The translations under genes and the position numbers were made by a program. A stretch of DNA of 64,000 nt from Spisula solida (taxonomy: Eukaryota > Mollusca > Bivalvia > Venerida > Mactridae). The notes below the pieces were generated by a model, which saw nothing but the letters and a program-made list of their open reading frames with translations, had not been told where the DNA came from and did not search any database. The stretch covers positions 27,216,784 to 27,280,783 of the forward strand of contig OX365953.1 in assembly GCA_947247005.1 (NCBI GenBank). Direction: 5' to 3'. Of this stretch, positions 57,041 to 64,000 are shown piece by piece; the first letter of the stretch is position 1, and each line of letters opens with the position of its first letter.

Positions 57041-57435
57041 GTAAGTATTGAATTATTTTGTATTGGAATGTTTAAATGGTCGAATTCATTTACTTATCGG
57101 CGTATATAGAATATTATCTATAAGGTAATATGTTGTTTTAATTCCCACTATAATTTTAGTGCATGAAGTGGTAAAATGCATCCATTTAAAGGGTTAGAAA
57201 TATTGTGAAGAAACAAATTCAAGTTTCTTTATTGATCAGCGTGGACGATAGTTTTAATTTGTCTATCTTACGTCATTATTTATCCTGGAATATGCAGATA
57301 CGACACTTTCGAACGGCTTTATTGTTTTCAGTTTCACCATTTTCGCGTCGTAGAAAATGTTTGATACGACATTTTCGAACGGCGCTGTTCGTGTTTTTTG
57401 TAGATTCGCCAATTTCGCCATACAGCTATGTTTGA

Positions 57436-58374
57436 TTTTAATTTGGTTGTGCATAGGTACCAAACCCACATGACTCCTATGCAACCAAATGAATCTAGTG
57501 CTAGATATCTGTGAGACAGATTTTGCGTTCGTTCATCGGGTTTTCACAAAGTATTCCATGTTGCTCTATACACCATAGTCGCGGTCCCAACCCGCCGTAA
57601 CTGCATGTAGGTGATGTCTTTTTGCAAAAATGGGGGCAAAGTTTATATAACCCATCCCGGTGAGTACCAATTTTGGAGCACGCAGACATAACGTAGCTAT
57701 ACTAAAAACCGAGGTGCGTTCAGCATTCCAGTTCGTGTAACGTGCGTGCCTACTATAAGCAGAGCGTGCAATTACGGCCCGGTATGATAACGTAATAATA
57801 AAACAGAGACCGTGCGCTGTAAGCACGTGTGCAACGTACTAAGCACGCATACAGTACTAGAAACTCACGGCCAGGATCTAACGTACGTGTGACGTGCGTT
57901 GAAGTCCCCCTCCCTACTTTCCAACATCCCTGTTTTAGAAAAATGTAGTTGCCGTAATAGAGTCATGGCGACTGGACTACATCCCATCCCGCTACGCGCC
58001 TTAATTTATTAAATTTCATATCATCATCGTGTATCTTGACCCATACATTAATTCCACAAACTGTTATAGTTTGATGAGTCTGAGATGAATAAAAGAGGAA
58101 TTACGTAGTCATTTAGTTTTATATCATTTTTATTCAACGACTGTTTGTGTGATTAGTGGGTGAATATCGATATAAAACGAAAATAAAAATATATTCGTCC
58201 TGTAGTGAGAGGGGTGTGGCCCAGTCCCCAAGAGTCTGTGGTGGCGGTATTCTCCCAAAAACATTCGCGCAAATAACACGCACACGCACACGCACACGCA
58301 CACGCACACGCAATGAGTTGTGACCGGGCTTTAAATGTACATAATGTCCTACATAATACCATTTCTTTTTACAG
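57436..58374. other. Gene-free interval upstream of PHD ORF
   Basis: No coding exon is supported. It contains moderately GC-rich sequence, a (CACACG)n hexamer tract at 58277-58312, and the polypyrimidine acceptor ending at 58374. Confidence 0.5.
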
Positions 58375-58644
58375 ATGTCGTATTTGGAGGAATGGTGCTG
58401 TGCTATTTGTCTAGACAAACCAGCGGACCCTCTTAAGCTTGAATTTGAACTCGTCGAAGGGGAAAAAGTGTTTCTTAGAGACTCGAATGGTGAAATCTGG
58501 CTATTTTGTAGAGGTTGCAAGTTTAGGTATCATATTAAATGTGTCGATAATTTGCCGAAAGATGTTGTTGAGGCAAATTTTACGAACGGAGACTATTTCT
58601 GTGCCGAGAAATGCGGAATGTTCATGTGCGGCGCCTATATATAA
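58375..58644 (+). CDS. Small PHD-like zinc-finger protein
   Basis: An 89-residue ORF whose ATG directly follows a consensus acceptor (TTTTTACAG). Metal-ligand candidates in order are C9 and C12 (CCAICL), C45 and C48 (FCRGC), H53 and C56 (YHIKC), and C76 and C80 (YFCAEKC), with a further C85. The C2-C2-HC-C2 order, with aromatic residues W42 and F44 before the second pair, resembles a PHD finger, a histone-tail or protein-binding module. Two in-frame stops follow (TAA at the end, TGA six bases later), and AATAAA lies at 58655. It is in the same frame as the next ORF. Whether it is translated separately or spliced to downstream ORFs is unknown. The fold is inferred from spacing only. Confidence 0.55.
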   Translation: MSYLEEWCCAICLDKPADPLKLEFELVEGEKVFLRDSNGEIWLFCRGCKFRYHIKCVDNLPKDVVEANFTNGDYFCAEKCGMFMCGAYI

Positions 58645-58659
58645 CCCTGAACAATAAAT

Positions 58660-58908
58660 ATGACGTCTAAGTGGCTTAGAACCAGTGACGATAGCAAGCT
58701 TCTGAAGAACACATCATTGGTTCCATCATTACAGTTAAGGGAATTGGGTCATTATTCCCAGAAGGGAAAGCAGTTTAACTTTTTAACTAATTCCTATTAT
58801 AACCTTTACCCATTGACAACCCCGAGATATGTTATAATTGAAAATAGTGGTGGTAAATTTACAACAGTCGAAATGAAATTCCATCAAAATTGTGAAAATG
58901 GATGCTAA
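58660..58908 (+). CDS. Small ORF between PHD and DDE ORFs
   Basis: An 82-codon frame (MTSKWLRTSDDSKLLKN...) in the same frame as the PHD ORF, 15 bases after its stop, and overlapping the DDE ORF start by 11 bases (ATGGATGCTAA). Composition is ordinary, with a Tyr-rich middle (NSYYNLYPLTTPRYVII), and no family is recognised. It could be a real peptide, the N-terminus of the next protein reached by splicing, or a chance frame. Confidence 0.35.
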   Translation: MTSKWLRTSDDSKLLKNTSLVPSLQLRELGHYSQKGKQFNFLTNSYYNLYPLTTPRYVIIENSGGKFTTVEMKFHQNCENGC

Positions 58909-61204
58909 TTATTTTTTTTCTAGAGGCAAACGCTTAGTAAACCTTAGTTTACAAAATTCAAAAAGTGACAATGCGGACATGAACAAAAATAATGTTGATA
59001 TCACGTGTTACGAAAGTGACATCGACATAAATAATGAGCATGCTGTTAATGACCATGAATGTGAAATCGACTTTCTGTTGGCAACAAATGCAACAGACTT
59101 TACACATGTACAAATTCAAGGTCAATGTATAACAAGCTCGCCTAACCACAAGGGGTCATGTGGTGAAAATGATATACCGGTAGTTTTCTCACCAAATTCG
59201 AAATTAAATTTGACACAGGGCGACCGAAATGAAAGTGAAGACAGTGTTCAAATCAAAGGGTTGCTCACGATTGGAACTAACAGTGAACATAAAGATGATA
59301 ATAACTCTGATTCAGATGATATGTACAATTTAGATGATGAAGTCAGAGATCCTGACTGGGTATACCCAAAGAAGACAAAGAAGAGGCGTTTACTTCCAGA
59401 AGTACATTCGGAAACAGATTCAGATACAAGTAGTTCGTCTGACACAGCAGGTCAACAACAGAACGAAATCAGTATTATGCAAGATAGTAACCAGAATGAG
59501 TTAAACAAAGGAAACATGAGTCAGAGGGACACTAACAAAATGTTAAGGATGAAGGGTTTGGAATATCTAGACGTTAAGAAAACGGAAAGTGGTACAAAGA
59601 AGCATTGTATAAACAGAAATGAACGCATTTTAAAAGTGCGTGATTGTGCAGCCACGTGTGACATTATTGATGGGGCTCACAACTGTAAATCCTTTGAGGA
59701 AGCAACCCGACAGCACATATTTACCAGTTTTTGGCGTGATATGAATTGGGACCAAAAGAAGGTATATGTACTTGGACTGGTAGAAATGGTCGATGTAAAT
59801 AGACGAACAACGTGTTCTGGAACCGATAGTCGTCGAAAGTCCACTTACCAGTACTATCTAAGAAATAATGATCAGCGATCGCGAGTGTGCAAGGGGATGT
59901 TCCTTTCTACCCTGGGACTTAACGAAAAGACAGTATATAATTGGGTTAATAGAGCCCAAATAGGTATGCCAAAAGTGGTCGATTTGCATAAACTCGGTAG
60001 CAATACACCAGGATCTACAGATTGTGCTAGACGATATCTGGTTGAACTTCCTAAAATGCCGTCGCATTATTGCCGCTCCAATTCAACAAAGCTATATCTA
60101 GAACCGATATTCACTTCTTTGACCGAACTTCATAAAGAGTATATGAGGAAATTACGTTCAGAAGGCAAACCTGTTCTTCAACGAACACAATTCACTCGAC
60201 TATTTCACGAAATGAAGCTCGGTTTATACCAGCCTAAGAAAGATCAGTGTGATATGTGCTGTGCATTTCAGGCAAAGACACTTAGTGAAGAAAACTACAT
60301 CGAACATATGCAGAGAAAAACTGATGCCCGGCAACAGAAGCAGATTGACAAAGAGAAAGCAAAAGCGGACGCTAGTATAAAAATGTACACGCTTGACTTA
60401 CAGAGCCTGTTGGTTTGTCCCAAGTTAGAGGCAAGCAGTATGTACTATAAGATGAAACTTTCATGCCATAACTTTACAATATATGACATGGTTTCGACGG
60501 AAGTAATGTGTTATTTTTGGACTGAGGTTGACGCAGAACTTAATGCAAATTCATTTACCACTTGTCTGATACACTTCCTTGAAAACGAAAACCTTGAAGG
60601 TGTGAGTCATATAATAATTTATAGTGACGGTTGCACGTACCAAAACCGCAATATCACACTTGCCAATGCACTGTTGCGATTTGCAACGAAAACATGTATC
60701 ACAATCGAACATAAATACTTAGAAAGGGGCCACACTCAGATGGAGTGCGATAGCGTCCATAGCGTTATAGAACGTAAAATAAAAAAGCAAAACATTTACG
60801 TACCTCATCAATATGTTGACGCAATCAAAACTGCCCGAGCTAAGATGCCGTATAAAGTCAAATACTGTGATTACACATTCTTTAAGGACTACACCACACT
60901 CGACATGTACGTATCAATAAGGCCCGGAATAGGTGTTGGTTCTTCGGTTGTAACAGACATTAGACTGCTGCGGTACACCTTCGATGGTAAAATTTTGTTT
61001 AAAACAAAATACTCAGATAACAATTTCAGTGACATTCCTCAGCCACGAGCCCGTAAAAGTGCAGTCTCTGACACAGTAATGCCTTCATTGTACAACAAAC
61101 CGTTACCCTTGAAAAAGACTAAATTCCAACACCTACAACAGTTAAAGCCAGTGATACCTAGAGATTATCACAGCTTCTATGACCGTTTGCCTCACTGCAG
61201 TTAA
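58898..61204 (+). CDS. DDE/RNase-H-like transposase-derived protein, 768 residues
   Basis: An intronless frame; the first ATG is at 58898. Residues 1-210 are acidic and low-complexity, with a basic patch KKTKKRR, a possible nuclear signal. A region with FWRDMNWDQKKVYVLGLVEM and then VCKGMFLSTLGLNEKTVYNW (about 330-350) looks like a DNA-binding helix-turn-helix. A Cys cluster, QCDMCC, is at 450-455. The catalytic-like core has D500 (LDLQSL), D577 (IIIYSDGCTYQNRN) and E616 (GHTQMECDSVHS), with spacing typical of DDE enzymes. From memory, the same order of blocks occurs in a widespread family of uncharacterised animal proteins, probably from a DNA transposon (Sola-like or similar; not verified). 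No terminal repeats were found around it, and the frame is fully open, so it is either a young element or a domesticated gene. Confidence 0.75.
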   Translation: MDANYFFSRGKRLVNLSLQNSKSDNADMNKNNVDITCYESDIDINNEHAVNDHECEIDFLLATNATDFTHVQIQGQCITSSPNHKGSCGENDIPVVFSPNSKLNLTQGDRNESEDSVQIKGLLTIGTNSEHKDDNNSDSDDMYNLDDEVRDPDWVYPKKTKKRRLLPEVHSETDSDTSSSSDTAGQQQNEISIMQDSNQNELNKGNMSQRDTNKMLRMKGLEYLDVKKTESGTKKHCINRNERILKVRDCAATCDIIDGAHNCKSFEEATRQHIFTSFWRDMNWDQKKVYVLGLVEMVDVNRRTTCSGTDSRRKSTYQYYLRNNDQRSRVCKGMFLSTLGLNEKTVYNWVNRAQIGMPKVVDLHKLGSNTPGSTDCARRYLVELPKMPSHYCRSNSTKLYLEPIFTSLTELHKEYMRKLRSEGKPVLQRTQFTRLFHEMKLGLYQPKKDQCDMCCAFQAKTLSEENYIEHMQRKTDARQQKQIDKEKAKADASIKMYTLDLQSLLVCPKLEASSMYYKMKLSCHNFTIYDMVSTEVMCYFWTEVDAELNANSFTTCLIHFLENENLEGVSHIIIYSDGCTYQNRNITLANALLRFATKTCITIEHKYLERGHTQMECDSVHSVIERKIKKQNIYVPHQYVDAIKTARAKMPYKVKYCDYTFFKDYTTLDMYVSIRPGIGVGSSVVTDIRLLRYTFDGKILFKTKYSDNNFSDIPQPRARKSAVSDTVMPSLYNKPLPLKKTKFQHLQQLKPVIPRDYHSFYDRLPHCS

Positions 61205-61214
61205 AGGACTCAAT

Positions 61215-62600
61215 TTCTAGTGGTGTTGGTAGTGAAGTTAGCTACTAATGCATGAACACTTGACCATTACCTGTTTTGTAGGTGTTACATGTTTAAGTGT
61301 CAGAACTTAAAGCAAGAGTTGACAACTGTTATTCATTTGAATGTTTTCAGAGTTGAAGCATATAGGAAATCGTCACATACTTGACTATAAACTATTGTCT
61401 ACGCCTTAATTATGTTTATGTCTCGTGGCTTAGTTATTCTTTCGAATGTGTCGAAGAACCTGATCATAACCTGTTGTCTATGTTAAAGTGTTCTACAATT
61501 ACATGTTTTATTAGGTGCTACAGTACTAAGGCAGTAGCCACATACTATACACTATTGTCTAGATATTAACACTGTTTCCTTATTTAGATATTATAAACTG
61601 TGTTGACATACGCAGGCAGTAGCCACATGCTTGCCCTTAACCAATTGTCTAGATATCAACAATGTTTAGTATTCTTCATTTAAATTTTCTCAGATATGTT
61701 GACATACGCAGGCAGTAGTTACATGCTTGCCCTTAACCAATTGTCTAGATATCAACCATGTTTAGTATTCTTCATTTAAATTTTCTAAGATATGTTGACA
61801 TACGCAGGCAGTAGTTACATGCTTGCCCTTAACCAATTGTCTAGATATCAACCATGTTTAGTATTCTTCATTTAAATTTTCTCAGATATGTTGACATACG
61901 CAGGCAGTAGTTACATGCTTGCCCTTAACCAATTGTCTAGATATCAACCATGTTTAGTATTCTTCATTTAAATGTTCTCAGATATGTTGACATACGCAGG
62001 CAGTAGTTACATGCTTGCCCTTAACCAATTGTCTAGATATCAACCATGTTTAGTATTCTTCATTTAAATGTTCTCAGATATGTTGACATACGCAGGCAGT
62101 AGCCACATGCTTGCCCTTAACCTGTTGTCTAGATATCAACACTGCTTAGTATTCTGCATTTAAATGTTCTCAGATATGTTGACATACACAGGCAGTAGCC
62201 TCATATTTGCCCTTAACCTGTTGTCTAGATATCAACACTGTTTTAGGTATTCTTCTTTTAAATATTCTTAGATGTGTGAAAATACACAGGCAGTAGCCAC
62301 ATATGTGCCCTTAACCTGTTGTCTTTATATAAACAATGTTTAGTGTTTACCATTTAAATATTTTAAGATGTGTTAAAATACAAAGGCAGTCGCCACATAC
62401 TATAAAAAGTTGTCTACATATGTGCCATGTTTAAGCTTTAGAGCCTATATGATGTTGCCTTCTGATAAATAAGAGAAATGTGTTATATTTCATTTTTATT
62501 CAAGTTAAGAATTGTTCTTTTATTGGAATGTTTAGGTGGTGTTGAAGTACAACAGGCATGGTCACATGCTGGCTAGTAACTGGTGTCTAGCTAAAGTTGT
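61215..62600. repeat. 96-bp tandem array following the DDE ORF
   Basis: Units share GTTGACATACGCAGGCAGTA, then CTTGCCCTTAACCAATTGTC. Starts are at 61602, 61698, 61794, 61890, 61986, 62082, 62178, about 62276 and about 62372. The units at 61698-62178 are almost identical. Towards 61215 and 62600 they become strongly degenerate (for example GTTGAAGCATATAGGAAATC; GTTGAAGTACAACAGGCATG). All six frames contain stops, so it is non-coding, possibly 3' UTR. Confidence 0.9.
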
Positions 62601-62675
62601 ACAATACATTAATGTATAGATCAATAGTTTGTCTTGTTTATTAAATATATCTTGTGTTTTATACGTATTATTCTA

Positions 62676-63033
62676 GTTCATCAGATGTTGGTCAATGTTT
62701 TTACAAAGATGACTAGTGTACTATTTAAGTTGGTACAATGGTATATGAGTGCAATTACTACAGTGCAAGACAATATTATTGCATTCATTTTGTGGAAAAT
62801 TAAGACACACCCAAACAAGTATCATCGGATTTAGCCATGACATAATTCGTATTAATGTTACAAATGTAATTATTTTATTATTTGCAGATCAGCTGTTGCC
62901 TGGTAATTGTCAAAAAAGTATTATTATGTTTAATAATTTTATAGTCACAATACTACTATTAATACTTTTGATTATTTTTTTATTTACAGTCTACATCCTA
63001 GACAGGATTGACATAAGTTGTTGTTCACATTGT
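62676..63033 (+). CDS. Weak two-exon candidate, tail-anchored membrane peptide
   Basis: An acceptor (TTATTCTAG) precedes a frame reading HQMLVNVFTKMTSVLFKLVQ to KIKTHPN. A possible but weak donor is AACAA|GTATCA at 62819, and a good acceptor TTTATTATTTGCAG ends at 62886. The continuing frame reads QLLPGNCQKSIIM, then a hydrophobic stretch NFIVTILLLILLIIFLFTVY, and stops at 63033, two bases before AATAAA. The AT-rich sequence could yield this by chance. No start exon was found and no family is recognised. Confidence 0.25.
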
Positions 63034-63036
63034 TAA

Positions 63037-64000
63037 ATAAACTATGTTATTGTGCAATTTGTGTTGTTTGTATTTTAGCCTACGTCAGACCATAGCCGTA
63101 TTTAAGATTTGTGCCAGGTGCCCTTCCACCTAATAACTTATGAACAATGATTCTGGTATGTTACCATAACTAAATTCTTGTGGCTAAACCCATTTGAATT
63201 TGTAATGTCTAAGATCACATGACATGTCTGAGATTGAACCGGCGTTCCGTGTGTTGTTCATTTATTAATACAGTGCCGTGGTACATTATTCTCCTTTATT
63301 TCATATTGGTGAAACACAAGCAAAGCAAAGTATGCCCTGTTTTATCTATGACATGAGTATTCAGGGTTATTTTCGGAGATTTTTATTCCTTTTCGAAGAT
63401 GTGGGTGACACCAATGTTTTTGTGTTTTTCAAACGCAATAGCTATGCTTGTTTTAAATAAGTTATTATGAATAATAGTAGCATTGACCATGCAGAAGAGC
63501 CTGTCCTCCGTTTAGAATAACGTGTATCTGCACGAAAACTATCATGTCGATTAGAAAAAGGGGTGTAACTACAAATGCAATTATGTTTCCCAAATGGAAG
63601 AAAAATTAAATACATATAACCATAACACGGTGTTTAACAGAACTACATGTGGACTTTCATCTAAAAACGGTCAGTTGTAAAAGTTTTATGCGATTTTTTG
63701 TTTCTCCTGAAAAGTTGTATTTTTCCAGTTACGTCATTTTCGAACGACAGCGACGCAATGTCTTTGGTTTTGTTATCAAGTCAATGTACATTGTTTAGCA
63801 CGAGGCAAAGCTGTGGGGATATGCCAGCAACCTACATACAGAAGATGTTGCAATTTACTACATCCAATCTGAAGATATACTAGTCAACAGTACACATTAA
63901 ACGTCTGTGTGAGACACTAGGCGGATACATTCGGCATATTTCAAATCTCTGACTCAATTCATTGATGTTATTATCGGTCACATACGTATTATCCTTACAA
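63037..64000. other. No recognised feature
   Basis: Short frames only, none with recognisable motifs. A stretch at 63724-63750 (TACGTCATTTTCGAACGACA) resembles the repeats near 57362, but no larger structure connects them. Confidence 0.4.

Noticed and set aside
58134..58520. Minus-strand frames with Arg-Val or Ala-Cys repeats
   Set aside because: Product of the (CACACG)n tract, antisense to the PHD ORF and its acceptor.
57362..63753. Shared ATTTTCGAACG motif near 57370 and 63730 as terminal repeats of one large transposon enclosing the DDE locus
   Set aside because: Only about 12 bases match, in direct rather than inverted orientation, and no target duplication is seen.

Overview
The window is eukaryotic nuclear DNA from an animal, most likely a bivalve or related mollusc. 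This is inferred from AT-rich composition, widely spaced exons with GT/AG introns, a C1q-domain gene, a small secreted WAP-domain gene, tRNA-derived SINEs, LINE remnants and very many short inverted-repeat transposons. No prokaryotic feature is present.

Layout. 1-940 is a decayed L1-like LINE fragment on the minus strand. About 945-10964 (copy A) and about 14577-20139 (copy B) are two diverged copies of one duplicated segment, separated by a 3.6 kb repeat-rich spacer. Each carries a minus-strand WAP gene. Copy A has an apparently complete three-exon gene (1813-4231). Copy B has lost the signal-peptide exon by deletion. A 5'-truncated LINE (6815-10782) sits in copy A only, and copy B preserves its empty site. 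Conversely, copy B carries a 1.14 kb TA-flanked transposon with two tRNA-like modules, and copy A preserves that empty site. About 20140-26320 is gene-free: MITEs, nested MITEs and minisatellites.

26327-47278 holds two host genes in head-to-head arrangement, 263 bp apart at their start codons. On the minus strand is a 10-exon, 670-codon TRMT44 (tRNA(Ser) U44 2'-O-methyltransferase), whose splice junctions and reading frame close perfectly. On the plus strand is an 8-exon, 383-residue multi-pass membrane protein that I do not recognise. Their introns are full of MITEs, minisatellites and SINE fragments.

47279-52800 is repeats, including a 2 kb, 28-bp minisatellite and a LINE 3' end. 52801-53255 is the C1q-domain exon of a minus-strand C1qDC gene. 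55901-56591 is a hAT-like element with an 8-bp target duplication. A candidate minus-strand first exon (56615-56871) lies next to it.

58375-61204 is the most unusual locus. It has a small PHD-like zinc-finger ORF, a second small ORF and a 769-residue DDE/RNase-H-like protein with an acidic N-terminus, stacked in consecutive or overlapping frames. The first ORF starts exactly at a 3' splice site. A 96-bp tandem array (about 61215-62600), homogeneous in the middle and decayed at the edges, follows immediately. The last 1.4 kb contains at most one weak two-exon candidate.

All coordinates and splice calls were read by eye; no alignment or database search was run.
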